Source of the DNA: Terasakiella pusilla DSM 6293
GTDB taxonomy: Bacteria > Pseudomonadota > Alphaproteobacteria > Rhodospirillales > Terasakiellaceae
DNA: 64,000 bases
Direction of reading: 5' to 3'
NCBI RefSeq assembly: GCF_000688235.1
Contig: NZ_JHYO01000007.1
Coordinates: 62,001 to 126,000, forward strand
The translations under genes and the position numbers were made by a program. Below the pieces are notes generated by a model. It searched no databases and was not told where the DNA came from. It saw only the letters and a list, made by a program, of their open reading frames with translations. Shown here in pieces: positions 8,143 to 17,899 of the stretch (its first letter is position 1; every line of letters begins with the position of its first letter).

Positions 8143-10299
8143 ATGATCCGTCAATACGAACTGGTTGAACGGGTCAGAGCCTATGATCCAAGCGCGGATG
8201 AGGATTCCCTCAACCGCGCTTATGTTTTTGCAATGAAAGCGCACGGCTCTCAAAAACGAGCCTCTGGCGATCCTTATTTCATGCATCCGCTGGAAGTGGC
8301 AGGCATCCTGACCGATTATCGTCTGGATACGGATACCATTATCACAGCGCTTCTTCACGATACGATTGAAGATACAGAAGTTACCTCCAAAGATATTGAA
8401 AATGCTTTTGGGGAACGTGTCTCGCGGCTTGTTGGCGGCGTCACCAAACTAACGCAGATCGAACTGCAATCCAGCCATACCAAACAAGCTGAAAACCTGC
8501 GCAAGCTGGTTATCGCCATGTCCGATGACATTCGTGTCCTTCTGGTAAAGCTGGCCGACCGTCTTCACAACATGCGCACGCTTCACTTTATCAAAAAGGA
8601 AGAAAAACGCCGTCGTATCGCTGCCGAAACAATGGAGATTTACGCTCCCTTGGCAGAACGTATCGGCATGCATGAAATAAAAGACGAGCTCCAAGATCTC
8701 TCTTTTGCGCAACTCAATCCAGAAGCCCGTGATTCCATCATTACGCGTCTCGAATTTCTGCGCGAACAGGGCGGCGACCTTGTTGGGCGGATCCTGAAAG
8801 AACTGCGTACAACCGTCAAAGAAAACGACATTGACGCAGAAGTGAGCGGACGGGAAAAAGCACCATACTCCATTTGGCGCAAAATGCAGCGTCAAGACGT
8901 CGGATTTGAGCAGCTTTGTGATATCATGGCCTTTCGCGTCATTGTCGATAGCGTTGAAGATTGCTACCGCGTCCTCGGGATCATTCACGGTAAATACCCA
9001 ACCGTCCCCGGCCGTTTTAAAGATTATCTTAGCACCCCAAAGCCGAATGGATACCAGTCCCTCCATACAGGCGTGTTTGGCCCTGACCATCATCGTATTG
9101 AAATTCAGATCAGAACCCGCCAAATGCATGAAATTGCAGAATATGGGGTTGCTGCTCACTGGCACTACAAAGCAAAAGGCGGGTCCGACACCCAATTGAC
9201 AGAAGGGCGTCAGTACCGCTGGTTACGCGAACTTCTGGACATTCTGGATAGCGCGGACGACCCGGAAGAGTTTCTCGAACATACAAAACTAAATATGTTC
9301 CAGGATCAGGTCTTCTGTTTCTCCCCAAAAGGGGATTTGATCAACCTGCCACGTGGTGCCACACCCGTTGACTTTGCCTATGCCGTCCATACTGAAATCG
9401 GCAACCGCTGTGTCGGCGCTAAGATCAATCGCCGCATTGTGCCTTTGCGCACAGAGCTTCAAAACGGCGATCAAGTTGATATTATCACATCCAAAGTGCC
9501 ACAACCCAGCCCCACTTGGGAGCGATTTGTGGTCACAGGTAAAGCGCGCGCCTGCATTCGCCGCTATATCCGCTTGCAACAGCGTGATGAATATCTGGCC
9601 TTAGGCCGGATCATGCTACAACGTGCCTTTAGACAGGAAGACTACGAATTTTCGGAAAAAGCCCTGCAAGGCATACTCAAAAAATTCAACGCCCATGATT
9701 CGGAAGATATCATGGCCGAGGTCGGCAGCGGACACCTACACGCCCGCGATATTCTCGAAGCTGTTTTCCCCGGCATTAAAGCGAAGAAGACGGTTACTTC
9801 AACCAAAATTCCGACAAAATCAAATAAAGACAAAGATAAAACCGACTCGGTGCCTATCCGCGGTCTTATTCCCGGCATGGCCATGCACTTTGCCGGATGC
9901 TGTCACCCCTTGCCGGGGGATCGCATCGTCGGGATCGTTACAACCGGCCGCGGTGTCACAATTCATACAATTGACTGTGATACGCTCATGCAGTTCCAGA
10001 ATGAACCGGAACGCTGGTTGGATGTGTCATGGGATATGACCCAGCAAAATGAGAATTCAAAACACGTCGGACGCATCAAACTGACGGTCTTGAACGAACC
10101 CGGAGCATTGGGATCTTTGTCAATGATTATCGCGAAAAACCGTGGCAATATTCACAACCTGAAAATCACCCATCGCACGCAGGAATTTTTCGAAATTATC
10201 GTCGATGTGGAGGTAGATGATGTCCGGCATTTAACCAACATTATTGCAGCCTTAAGAGCCACCCCTGAAGTCAATTCAGTTGAGAGAGCAAAGAGCTAG
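8143..10299 (+). CDS. rsh: Bifunctional (p)ppGpp synthetase/hydrolase (RelA/SpoT homologue)
   Basis: The 718-residue Rsh has, in order, an HD hydrolase domain (about 30-180, with HPLEVAGIL and ALLHDTIEDT), a synthetase domain (about 230-340, with GRFKDYLSTPKPNGYQSLHT), a TGS domain (about 385-450, RGATPVDFAYAVHTEIG), a conserved-Cys region (FAGCCHPLPGDRIVG) and a C-terminal ACT domain (about 645-718). The intact HD residues and the RxKD form of the synthetase loop (RFKD) indicate a true bifunctional enzyme rather than a RelA-only type. It is the only such gene here, in the standard rpoZ-rsh pair. Confidence 0.96.
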   Translation: MIRQYELVERVRAYDPSADEDSLNRAYVFAMKAHGSQKRASGDPYFMHPLEVAGILTDYRLDTDTIITALLHDTIEDTEVTSKDIENAFGERVSRLVGGVTKLTQIELQSSHTKQAENLRKLVIAMSDDIRVLLVKLADRLHNMRTLHFIKKEEKRRRIAAETMEIYAPLAERIGMHEIKDELQDLSFAQLNPEARDSIITRLEFLREQGGDLVGRILKELRTTVKENDIDAEVSGREKAPYSIWRKMQRQDVGFEQLCDIMAFRVIVDSVEDCYRVLGIIHGKYPTVPGRFKDYLSTPKPNGYQSLHTGVFGPDHHRIEIQIRTRQMHEIAEYGVAAHWHYKAKGGSDTQLTEGRQYRWLRELLDILDSADDPEEFLEHTKLNMFQDQVFCFSPKGDLINLPRGATPVDFAYAVHTEIGNRCVGAKINRRIVPLRTELQNGDQVDIITSKVPQPSPTWERFVVTGKARACIRRYIRLQQRDEYLALGRIMLQRAFRQEDYEFSEKALQGILKKFNAHDSEDIMAEVGSGHLHARDILEAVFPGIKAKKTVTSTKIPTKSNKDKDKTDSVPIRGLIPGMAMHFAGCCHPLPGDRIVGIVTTGRGVTIHTIDCDTLMQFQNEPERWLDVSWDMTQQNENSKHVGRIKLTVLNEPGALGSLSMIIAKNRGNIHNLKITHRTQEFFEIIVDVEVDDVRHLTNIIAALRATPEVNSVERAKS

Positions 10300-10300
10300 C

Positions 10301-10900
10301 ATGTTCAGACGGCGTCAAAAATCTCCCTTACTTGAGAGAATATTTGGTTTTTTCTGGCCCAAAATCGGCTGGAAGCGATCCTCACGCTATGTAGGACACC
10401 GTGTTGCCCGCTTACCCGGAACGCCCTATAGCATTGCAGCCGGTTTTGCCTGTGGCGCAGCTATCTCGTTTACGCCTTTTATTGGGCTTCATCTTGCAGG
10501 CGGCGCTTTGCTTGCTTGGCTTATTCGCGGCAACCTCCTTGCGTCTTGGATTGGCACATTGGTCGGGAACCCTTGGACATTCCCGTTTATCTGGATTGGT
10601 ATTTATAAACTTGGTCTTTTAATGGGAGCCGGGGTCGAGAATTCATCTGAAAATCTAGACTTCATTACTTTCTTCGAGCAGTTTTTGGACGCCCTTCACA
10701 GCTTTGATGTCTCATATATCGGTGAAATCGCATGGCCTGTCCTGTGGCCTATGATTGTTGGCGGCGCTCCATGCTTTGTCCTATCGTGGATTTTGTTCTT
10801 TTTTCCCATTAAAATCCTTGTTAAACGCTACCATAGTCGCCGTGTGAAACGACACGCAATGGCAAAGAAATCAACATTTACAGGATCTGCAGGCACATGA
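10301..10900 (+). CDS. DUF2062 membrane protein
   Basis: This 199-residue protein has a basic N-terminus ([20 protein letters not shown]) and then the DUF2062 block at about 45-105 ([35 protein letters not shown]), containing two membrane segments. A third hydrophobic stretch ([20 protein letters not shown]) lies near 150-175 and a basic tail follows. The ATG at 10301 is one base after the rsh stop; an upstream in-frame TTG inside rsh (10280) is less likely. Its end overlaps pdxJ by ATGA. Function is unknown, but its position between rsh and pdxJ is conserved in many alphaproteobacteria. Confidence 0.85.
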   Translation: MFRRRQKSPLLERIFGFFWPKIGWKRSSRYVGHRVARLPGTPYSIAAGFACGAAISFTPFIGLHLAGGALLAWLIRGNLLASWIGTLVGNPWTFPFIWIGIYKLGLLMGAGVENSSENLDFITFFEQFLDALHSFDVSYIGEIAWPVLWPMIVGGAPCFVLSWILFFFPIKILVKRYHSRRVKRHAMAKKSTFTGSAGT

Positions 10901-11640
10901 TGCAAAACAAACTGAGGCTTGGTGTTAACATTGACCACGTTGCCACTATCCGTAATGCACGAGGGGGAAGTTTTCCTGACCCTATTCGCGCTGCTCGTCT
11001 TGCTGCACGGGCAGGGGCTGACGGCATCACGGCGCATTTGCGCGAAGACCGTCGCCACATCTCTGATTCAGATATCACACGTCTGACGAATGAAGTAAAC
11101 CTGCCTCTGAACTTCGAAATGGCAGCCACACAGGAGATGCTGGACATCGCCTTGCGCCACCGCCCACACGCCGCCTGCATCGTCCCTGAGAAGCGCGAAG
11201 AACGCACGACGGAAGGGGGCTTGGATGCCAAAGGTAACTTTGACAAGCTTAAACCCTTTGTCGAGCGCCTGAGTGTTGCAGGCATCCGTGTTTCCCTGTT
11301 TATCGAAGCAAATCTTGCCCAACTGGACGCCGCCAAAGCACTTGGCGCGCCTGTCATTGAACTACACACTGGCGCTTATTGTGAAGAAGTTGGGGAAAAA
11401 CGCGATCGGGAACTCAAACGCATAGTCGAAGCCGCCGCCTATGCAGACGAACTCGGGCTGGAATGTCACGCCGGACACGGTCTAACTTATGATACCGTAA
11501 AACCAATTGCTGAAATTCCCACCATTCAGGAACTCAATATCGGGCACTTCCTGATCGGGGAAGCCGTCTTCTGCGGCTTGGCTGAAGCCATGGAAAAAAT
11601 GCGCTCCCTAATGGATGAAGCCCGAATGGGGACAAAATGA
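10897..11640 (+). CDS. pdxJ: Pyridoxine 5'-phosphate synthase
   Basis: PdxJ condenses 1-deoxy-xylulose 5-phosphate with 3-amino-2-oxopropyl phosphate to pyridoxine 5'-phosphate in the DXP-dependent vitamin B6 pathway. The 247 residues show [31 protein letters not shown] with the catalytic His and Arg, [33 protein letters not shown] and HAGHGLTYD, all typical. The start overlaps the previous stop and the end overlaps the acpS start (ATGA), so translation is coupled on both sides. Confidence 0.97.
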   Translation: MMQNKLRLGVNIDHVATIRNARGGSFPDPIRAARLAARAGADGITAHLREDRRHISDSDITRLTNEVNLPLNFEMAATQEMLDIALRHRPHAACIVPEKREERTTEGGLDAKGNFDKLKPFVERLSVAGIRVSLFIEANLAQLDAAKALGAPVIELHTGAYCEEVGEKRDRELKRIVEAAAYADELGLECHAGHGLTYDTVKPIAEIPTIQELNIGHFLIGEAVFCGLAEAMEKMRSLMDEARMGTK

Positions 11641-12047
11641 TTATCGGCGTCGGAACAGACCTGATCGATATTAGACGCATTGAGAAAACCCTTGAAAAGT
11701 TCAAGGATCGCTTTATAAATCGCGTCTATACCCTTGAAGAACAAGCAAGATCAGAAAAACGCGCTCATGTCGCAAACGGGTATGCCATGCGATACGCAGC
11801 CAAAGAAGCTGCGGCTAAAGCACTGGGAACAGGATTTGCCGATGGTGTCTATTGGCGTGATCTTGTTAATGATAATTTAGAGTCTGGTAAACCTACCATG
11901 ACCTTTCATGGTGGTGCACTTAAGCGCCTTCAAGACTTAACGCCAACGGGGATGCAGCCGCAAATCGATGTTTCGCTGACCGATGAATACCCGATGGCAC
12001 ACGCAATCGTCATCATTTCTGCCGTCGCAAAGGCAGATGAAGCTTGA
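11637..12047 (+). CDS. acpS: Holo-[acyl-carrier-protein] synthase
   Basis: AcpS moves 4'-phosphopantetheine from CoA to the Ser of acyl carrier protein. The 136-residue protein carries [15 protein letters not shown] with the Mg-binding Asp near residue 8, and [13 protein letters not shown] with the second acidic ligand. [17 protein letters not shown] is near the end. The ATGA overlap with pdxJ makes the pair translationally coupled, the same arrangement as in E. coli and most proteobacteria. lepB follows after 65 bp. Confidence 0.96.
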   Translation: MIIGVGTDLIDIRRIEKTLEKFKDRFINRVYTLEEQARSEKRAHVANGYAMRYAAKEAAAKALGTGFADGVYWRDLVNDNLESGKPTMTFHGGALKRLQDLTPTGMQPQIDVSLTDEYPMAHAIVIISAVAKADEA

Positions 12048-12112
12048 CAATCCGGTGATAAGATTCGATTCATCTTGTCCGTTAAAATTTAACTCAAAAC
12101 AAAAGCTTATCC

Positions 12113-12817
12113 ATGGATACGATTAAAACTATTTTTTGGGCCATTATTCTGGCCTTGGGCATTCGCACCGTTGCATATGAACCCTTCAATATTCCCTCAG
12201 GCTCAATGAAGCCGACACTCCTGATCGGTGATTACCTCTTCGTATCCAAGTTCTCTTACGGGTATAGCACGTATTCTCTGCCATTTGGCGTCAACCTGTT
12301 TGACGATCGTATCCTGTCTTCAGAACCCAAGCGTGGTGATGTCGCTGTCTTTAAATTGCCCAGTGACCCCTCTGTCGACTATATCAAGCGTATCGTTGGT
12401 CTACCGGGCGACAAAATTCAAGTGATTGACAGCATCCTTCACATCAACGGTAAAGCCGTAGAGCGCGAACTGGTCGGTGATTTTGTCACCCGCACCCGTG
12501 ATGGCAGCATTCACCGTTCCAACCGGTATGTTGAAACGTTACCGTCAGGCCTGAAACACTATATCCTTGAAAACTCCGACAACTTAAACCCGATGGACAA
12601 TACGCAAGTCTATAACGTGCCCCCGGGACATTACTTCATGATGGGTGACAACCGCGATAACTCCCGCGATAGTCGCTACCTGAACGAAGTCGGCTTTGTA
12701 CCTGCTAAAAACCTTGTTGGACGCGCGGAATTCCTGTTCTACTCCAAAGACACTTTAGAGCCGATCTGGGATTTGTCTTCTATTCGCTTTGATCGCCTCT
12801 TTACAGGTATTGAATAA
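12113..12817 (+). CDS. lepB: Signal peptidase I
   Basis: LepB removes signal peptides from proteins exported by Sec and Tat. The 234-residue protein has one N-terminal membrane helix (about 5-22), then the catalytic Ser31 in NIPSGSMKPTLLIGDYLFV and Lys92 in YIKRIVGLPGDK. Box D/E is GDNRDNSRDSR near residue 178. The second membrane helix of E. coli LepB is absent, as in most alphaproteobacterial enzymes. It ends 3 bp before rnc in the widespread lepB-rnc-era-recO order. Confidence 0.96.
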   Translation: MDTIKTIFWAIILALGIRTVAYEPFNIPSGSMKPTLLIGDYLFVSKFSYGYSTYSLPFGVNLFDDRILSSEPKRGDVAVFKLPSDPSVDYIKRIVGLPGDKIQVIDSILHINGKAVERELVGDFVTRTRDGSIHRSNRYVETLPSGLKHYILENSDNLNPMDNTQVYNVPPGHYFMMGDNRDNSRDSRYLNEVGFVPAKNLVGRAEFLFYSKDTLEPIWDLSSIRFDRLFTGIE

Positions 12818-12820
12818 TAG

Positions 12821-13519
12821 ATGAGTGCAGCTAACCCTTCAAAGCTGGAAGAAACACTTGGCTATCGCTTTAAAGACAAGGACCGGCTGAAGCTGGCCCT
12901 TGTCCATGCCAGCACCCACAAACGCAAAAAAGACGGTCAGGCCATCGACAACGAACGCCTTGAATTTTTAGGTGATCGTGTCCTTGGCCTTGTCATTGCA
13001 GATCTGCTTCTCCGACGCTTTCCAAAGGATAAGGAAGGTGATTTGGCCCGCCGTCATACAGCCTTGGTCAGAAAAGAAGCTTTGGCCCGTGTCGCCAAAC
13101 AGATCAACCTTGGAAGCTATATCGACATGCTGGAGGCAGAAGCTGTGGCAGGCGGGCGTGAAAACCCTGCCATTCTGTCAAATGCCTGTGAAGCCGTGAT
13201 TGCTGCCCTCTATCTTGATGGCGGGCTGGAAACAGCACAAAAATTTATCCATACTTTTTGGCATGACATGGTCGCAGAAGACCCGACACCACCACAAGAT
13301 AATAAGACCGCCCTGCAAGAATGGGCACAGGGCAGGGGCTTACCCTTACCACTTTACAAAATCGTCTCACAGGAAGGCCCCGCACATGCGCCTGTCTTTG
13401 AGATCGAAGTTATGGTAAAAAATCATACGCCTCATCGCGCACAAGGTACCTCCAAGAGACAGGCTGAACAAGCCGCGGCAGGGGCCTTGCTTAAAACCGT
13501 CTTGGAAATGAAACTATGA
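12821..13519 (+). CDS. rnc: Ribonuclease III
   Basis: RNase III cuts double-stranded RNA in rRNA processing and mRNA turnover. The 232 residues contain the signature NERLEFLGDRVLGLVIADLL (about 43-62), the second acidic motif EAVIAALYLDGG and a C-terminal double-stranded RNA-binding domain (about 160-230) with HRAQGTSKRQAEQAAAGALL. The stop overlaps the era start by ATGA, so the two are coupled. Length and motifs are those of an active enzyme. Confidence 0.97.
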   Translation: MSAANPSKLEETLGYRFKDKDRLKLALVHASTHKRKKDGQAIDNERLEFLGDRVLGLVIADLLLRRFPKDKEGDLARRHTALVRKEALARVAKQINLGSYIDMLEAEAVAGGRENPAILSNACEAVIAALYLDGGLETAQKFIHTFWHDMVAEDPTPPQDNKTALQEWAQGRGLPLPLYKIVSQEGPAHAPVFEIEVMVKNHTPHRAQGTSKRQAEQAAAGALLKTVLEMKL

Positions 13520-14430
13520 ACGACCTAAACGACCTATCGACACAACGCGCCGGCTTTGTTGCTTTTGTTGGTGCTCCAAATGCCGGTAAATCAACTGCCA
13601 TCAACTATATGGTCGGCACCAAAGTCTCCATTGTCTCCCCTAAAGTACAAACGACACGAACACGTGTTCTAGGGATTATGATGAAAGACCACAGCCAAAT
13701 CATCTTTGTCGATACCCCTGGTATTTTTGCGCCAAAACGCCGCCTTGATCGAGCGATGGTTGCCGCGGCATGGGGCGGGGCTGCCGATGCCGATTTTATC
13801 GTTGTTTTGGTAGATGCCAAACGCGGGATCTGCAAGGAAACTCGCAACATTATCGATACACTTAAGGACCAAAAGCGCAAAGCCATTCTGATCCTTAATA
13901 AAATTGATCTTGTCGAAAAAGGTGCCTTGCTGGAACTAGCCCACACCCTAAATGAAGAAGAAATCTTCACCGATACCTTCATGGTCTCTGCCAAAAAAGG
14001 CGATGGTCTGGATCACTTTGTTGATTTCATCGCAGGCAAGTTACCACAGGGGCCATGGCTTTTCCCTGAAGATCAGGTGTCCGATATGCCGGAACGTTTG
14101 CTCGCAGCTGAGATCACTCGCGAGCAGCTATACCTAAAACTTCGCCAAGAACTGCCGTACTCAACCACGGTTGAAACGGAGACCTGGGAAGAAAAACAGG
14201 ACGGGTCCATTAAGATCGAACAAGTGGTCTATGTGGCCCGCGATGGCCAAAAGAAAATCATTCTCGGCAAAGGCGGTCAACAGATCAAGGCGATTGGTGC
14301 CAATGCCCGTAGAGAATTGGAAGAGATTATGGACTGTCGTGTCCACCTGTTCCTCTTCGTGAAAGTCCGTGACAAATGGGGCGATGACCCAGAGCGCTTC
14401 AGCTACTGGGGACTGGATTACAACGCATAA
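13516..14430 (+). CDS. era: GTPase Era
   Basis: Era is an essential GTPase acting in 16S rRNA maturation and 30S assembly. The 304-residue protein has G1 (GAPNAGKSTAINYMVG), G2 region (SPKVQTTRTRVLG), G3 (DTPGIFAPKRRLDRAM), G4 (NKID) and G5 (SAKKGDGLD). A C-terminal KH domain (about 205-290) includes ILGKGGQQIKAIGANARREL, the GxxGxxI RNA-binding loop. A strong terminator follows at once and closes the lepB-rnc-era unit. recO, often next to era, is instead at 17128, separated by two minus-strand genes. Confidence 0.97.
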   Translation: MNDLNDLSTQRAGFVAFVGAPNAGKSTAINYMVGTKVSIVSPKVQTTRTRVLGIMMKDHSQIIFVDTPGIFAPKRRLDRAMVAAAWGGAADADFIVVLVDAKRGICKETRNIIDTLKDQKRKAILILNKIDLVEKGALLELAHTLNEEEIFTDTFMVSAKKGDGLDHFVDFIAGKLPQGPWLFPEDQVSDMPERLLAAEITREQLYLKLRQELPYSTTVETETWEEKQDGSIKIEQVVYVARDGQKKIILGKGGQQIKAIGANARRELEEIMDCRVHLFLFVKVRDKWGDDPERFSYWGLDYNA

Positions 14431-14434
14431 AGTT

Positions 14435-14465
14435 AAGGCCATATCAGATGATATGGCCTTTTTTA
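14435..14465. terminator. Intrinsic terminator between convergent era and the 118-residue gene
   Basis: AAGGCCATATC and its complement around a short loop (AGAT), followed by T-rich sequence, form a stem of about 11 bp. It lies 5 bp after the era stop and just before the stop of the minus-strand gene. Confidence 0.88.
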
Positions 14466-14466
14466 T

Positions 14467-14823
14467 TTAGCTATTTTTCTTGAGCTCGTCGTTAAACTCA
14501 AGCACCTTTTCAGCAATCGTTTCAGCAAACACATCATCGCCAGTAAATTTGATCATCTCATTTACCGCTTTGATTTTTTTATCTTTCAAGATTTTGCCGC
14601 TTTTTTCGTTGTATGTCACATCGAAGTCCATATCCAGCTCGTCAGAAAACAAAGCCAGCCACGTGATATGCGGCTCAAGATTATGCTCAACGCTGACAAA
14701 AAGATTCCCGTTATCCTCGTCCGTGACCTGAATGCGATGCTCCTCGGTGCACAGCAGCCCTTCTTCACCGAGCTTCTTACGTAGCTTTTTGATCACAAAA
14801 TCTACAGGCGTCTGACGTCCCAC
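14467..14823 (-). CDS. Hypothetical protein, 118 residues
   Basis: I do not recognise a family. The product is soluble, acidic in the middle and basic at the start (VDFVIKKLRKKLGEE). It alternates short beta-like segments (HRIQVTDEDNGNLFVSVEH, ITWLALFSDELDMDFDVTY) with a C-terminal helical part (IAEKVLEFNDELKKN). The start is a GTG at 14823 with AAAGGA about 9 bp upstream, 4 bp after the stop of the TPR-glycosyltransferase gene, so the two form a tight operon. It could be a small accessory factor for that protein. No signal peptide or membrane segment is visible. Confidence 0.7.
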   Translation of the reverse strand: MGRQTPVDFVIKKLRKKLGEEGLLCTEEHRIQVTDEDNGNLFVSVEHNLEPHITWLALFSDELDMDFDVTYNEKSGKILKDKKIKAVNEMIKFTGDDVFAETIAEKVLEFNDELKKNS

Positions 14824-14827
14824 AATC

Positions 14828-17029
14828 TTATCCTTTGTTTTTCAGTTTAAGTTCTTCCAGCTCTTGGCCTAGACGCGCAAACACATCTGCCCATTCGCCC
14901 GGTTCTGACTGACGATATATAGTCATAGACGGATACCAATGACAAGCAACACCTGCGCCCCCCTTGGGGGTCCCCCAACGCCAATCGACGGCATAGGGCA
15001 AAACCATCCACACGCGCTTCCCCATCGCACCCGCAAGATGAGCGACCGCACTGTCACATGTAATAACAAGATCAAGACATTGAATTAAAGCTGCCGTATC
15101 CGCAAAATCTACAAGATCCGCCCCATAATTTTTAACGACCTTTGATAATTGAGGATCATTCAAAACATCGCTACCATCCCCAACTTGCAAACCGAAAAAA
15201 TCCAACCCACGCATATAGAACAAGCGGGAAAACGGCCAAATCCCCGGGGAGCGCCGCGTATCTTTACGATAACTTCGAGAGCCCTGCCAAACGAGCCCAA
15301 CACTTAAGCCCTTGCTATCCGCAGAAACCCGTTGCTGCCATTGCTGCACATCTCTCTTATCCGCGCTCAAATAGGGCCTAAAGAACGGGAGTTCTTTTCG
15401 GGAGTTAACCCCCAAAATCAAAGGAAGGCTGTTTAACGAGGCCATAAACTCACAACGCGGCGGGTTCGTTCCCTCGTGGATAACCCCAGAGACACCTTTG
15501 ATTGACGAAAACAATCGCGCGAGGTCTTTTTGACAATAGATATAAACATCTTTAGCACGCTCAAGCACCATGGGGACAAAGCGGATAAATTGAATAGCCT
15601 CGCTGACACTGCCTTCAGCAAAGAGAACAAGACGTTTATCGGACAGGTTTTGCCCTGACCAAACGGCGGCATTACATTGAGCCTTAGATAATAACGGCTT
15701 GTAAGTCGCAAGCTTCTTTCGGGCCTCATAGGCCGGCCAGCCTTCTTCCCAACGCCCCGCCTGCAACAAAATCTGCCCTAATCTAAATTCAATTCCCTTG
15801 TCTTTAAGGTTAAGGCTTTGCGCTTCCCGGATATAGTGAACAGCATGATCCAGTTCCAGATTATCCTGATAAGCTAAGGCAATTTCCAACAGAGGTTTCC
15901 ATTCAGTTGGCGCAAGGCGAACAGCTTTCAAAAGAACATCAATTGCATCATTTAAGTGATCATCTTCACGCAACAACACCCCGAGTGCACAAAGACATTG
16001 CCAATCCGTCCCGTCTATTTGTACAGCTTTTTGGCAACTTTCATGGGCATCCGTCAAACGCCCCAAAGCCAGCAAGGCCAGACCACGCTGGGCATAGGCA
16101 AGGGCAAAAGAAGGGTTGTTTTCAATAGCTCGATCGTAACTCAAGACGGCGCCATCAAACTCACCACGTTGACTTAAACAATCGCCCATCAGGAAATAGG
16201 TGTCCGCATTGTTCGGATGTAACTTAGCTTCACGATAAAGCGCAGACATGGCCCCATCATAGTCATTCAACTGAATGAGTTTATTTGCGACCTTTACATG
16301 GAAGTCTGCACGGTCCGCACTAAAGCGCGATGCTGCCTCAAAATGTTGTGTCGCCTCCTGCACCTTGCCGGACGCTGCAACCAAAAGCGCATACAGAAAA
16401 TGCGCATCGGCAAAATCGCTTTTCAAACTCAGCGCTTGTCGGACATGCTTTCGGGCGATATCACGATCCCCGAGTCTTGCCTCTATCGCGGCGGCTCGAT
16501 AATAGGCTTCATACGACTCTGCCCATCGTTCAATGATGTCCAGATACTGTTTCAGAGCCTTTTTAACATCGCCGCTACGTTCTAATATTTGTGCGCGCCC
16601 GATATGGAACCTCACATCGCCGGGAGCCAATTGCGCCGCTTTTTCATAGGCTTCATCTGCACGATCTACATACCCAACAAGTGTGAGAATTTCTCCCAGC
16701 TTTCCATAATAGGCCGCATTATCTGGCTCCGACAAAATCGCGCGTTCAATCATTGCGATCGCATCGTCTTTAAGCCCACGTTCAAAAGCCGCAACACCTA
16801 GCAGGTAATTCGCATCCGCATGATCTGGATATTTGCGCAAAATACCACTGTAAATCTGAACAGCCTTTTCCATCTTGCCTTTTTTATGAGCGCGAATGGC
16901 CGCGGCAAGGGATAGGGAAACACTAATCGGGGCAGGCGGAGAGGGCGATTTATTCTCTTCAGAATCAATCCCTTCAACAGATCGTTCATTTTCTTGCGCT
17001 TGTTCACCCAAGCTGGAAAATGCTGACAC
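14828..17029 (-). CDS. TPR protein with C-terminal glycosyltransferase-like domain
   Basis: This 733-residue protein opens with an acidic linker. It then has a long array of tetratricopeptide repeats (about 45-420) with the A-x-x-x-P spacing, for example KYPDHADANYLLGVAAFERG, SEPDNAAYYGKLGEILTLVG and LHPNNADTYFLMGDCLSQRG. The last 270 residues resemble the family-9/family-41-like region found after TPRs in many proteobacterial proteins: VGLVWQGSR, LDLVITCDSAVAHLAGAMGKRVWMVLP, then DWRWG and HWYPSM. It may modify a protein or surface glycan with a sugar nucleotide. Substrate and activity are not provable here. The 118-residue gene follows 4 bp downstream. Confidence 0.82.
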   Translation of the reverse strand: MSAFSSLGEQAQENERSVEGIDSEENKSPSPPAPISVSLSLAAAIRAHKKGKMEKAVQIYSGILRKYPDHADANYLLGVAAFERGLKDDAIAMIERAILSEPDNAAYYGKLGEILTLVGYVDRADEAYEKAAQLAPGDVRFHIGRAQILERSGDVKKALKQYLDIIERWAESYEAYYRAAAIEARLGDRDIARKHVRQALSLKSDFADAHFLYALLVAASGKVQEATQHFEAASRFSADRADFHVKVANKLIQLNDYDGAMSALYREAKLHPNNADTYFLMGDCLSQRGEFDGAVLSYDRAIENNPSFALAYAQRGLALLALGRLTDAHESCQKAVQIDGTDWQCLCALGVLLREDDHLNDAIDVLLKAVRLAPTEWKPLLEIALAYQDNLELDHAVHYIREAQSLNLKDKGIEFRLGQILLQAGRWEEGWPAYEARKKLATYKPLLSKAQCNAAVWSGQNLSDKRLVLFAEGSVSEAIQFIRFVPMVLERAKDVYIYCQKDLARLFSSIKGVSGVIHEGTNPPRCEFMASLNSLPLILGVNSRKELPFFRPYLSADKRDVQQWQQRVSADSKGLSVGLVWQGSRSYRKDTRRSPGIWPFSRLFYMRGLDFFGLQVGDGSDVLNDPQLSKVVKNYGADLVDFADTAALIQCLDLVITCDSAVAHLAGAMGKRVWMVLPYAVDWRWGTPKGGAGVACHWYPSMTIYRQSEPGEWADVFARLGQELEELKLKNKG

Positions 17030-17127
17030 GCCGACACCCTCATTTTTGTGTTTCTTAAAAATTAGCTTCCATCATATGAAATCATAGGCCATCTTCCCAA
17101 GAGTTTTTTGATTTAATTTGGCTTTTC

Positions 17128-17844
17128 ATGATCTGGACCGACCTTGGTATTGTTCTCACGACCCGCAAACATGGGGAAAGCGCTGTTATTGCAACGTTTT
17201 TAACACGCGAACACGGGCGGACCAGCGGGCTGATCCGTGGCGGGGCAGGGAAAAAGCTATCCGCACACCTCCAACCCGGCAACCTTCTGCGCCTGGAATG
17301 GAGAGGACGATTAGAAGAACACCTCGGGACAATCCTGATTGAACCCGAAGAAAGCTTCAGCGCCAACGCCATGACCAACCGCGATAAACTCGCAAACCTA
17401 AACACCCTTTGTGCGATGGCAGAAGCCTGCCTTCCAGAACGACAGCCTGTTGAAGGTATTTTTGGGGCCAGCCTGATCCTGCTCACGATGTTGGATGAAA
17501 CACGCCTTTGGCCCGAAATATATCAAAAATGGGAATTAGGTCTTTTAAATGAACTTGGCTATGGACTGGACCTTTCCTCCTGTGCTGCAACAGGACAGAA
17601 CGGTGATTTAATTTATATTTCCCCCAAAACCGGGCGGGCGGTCAGCCGTCATGCGGGGGAACCTTTTAAAAACAAGCTGTTCCCTTTGCCATACCATCTG
17701 CTAGTAGACGAGGTTAAGCCCACTAAAAGTGACCTTTTATGCGTTTTTGAGATCACAGAGCACTTCCTCACCCGTCATGTTTTGGCACCTGTTGGAAAGA
17801 AGATTCCAATGGTACGAAAGCGTTTTATTGACCGATTGAAATAG
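17128..17844 (+). CDS. recO: DNA repair protein RecO
   Basis: RecO binds single-stranded DNA and SSB and, with RecR, loads RecA. The 238 residues begin MIWTDLGIVLTTRKHGESAVIATFLTREHG, the OB-fold start shared by alphaproteobacterial RecO. A helical region follows (about 80-160), then a C-terminal part with FPLPYHLL. The Cys4 zinc site of some RecO proteins is not complete (only one visible Cys pair region, SSCAATG). No strong ribosome site is visible before the ATG, so the start is chosen by homology. It is read divergently from the TPR gene. Confidence 0.93.
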   Translation: MIWTDLGIVLTTRKHGESAVIATFLTREHGRTSGLIRGGAGKKLSAHLQPGNLLRLEWRGRLEEHLGTILIEPEESFSANAMTNRDKLANLNTLCAMAEACLPERQPVEGIFGASLILLTMLDETRLWPEIYQKWELGLLNELGYGLDLSSCAATGQNGDLIYISPKTGRAVSRHAGEPFKNKLFPLPYHLLVDEVKPTKSDLLCVFEITEHFLTRHVLAPVGKKIPMVRKRFIDRLK

Positions 17845-17899
17845 ATCGCTAAACTAGCGCGCAAACGTTAACGTTCATTTTATTGAGTTTACGACCTAC

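Noticed and set aside
8449-9195. Long minus-strand frame inside rsh
   Set aside because: It is antisense to a fully conserved gene, has no ribosome site and has no family resemblance.
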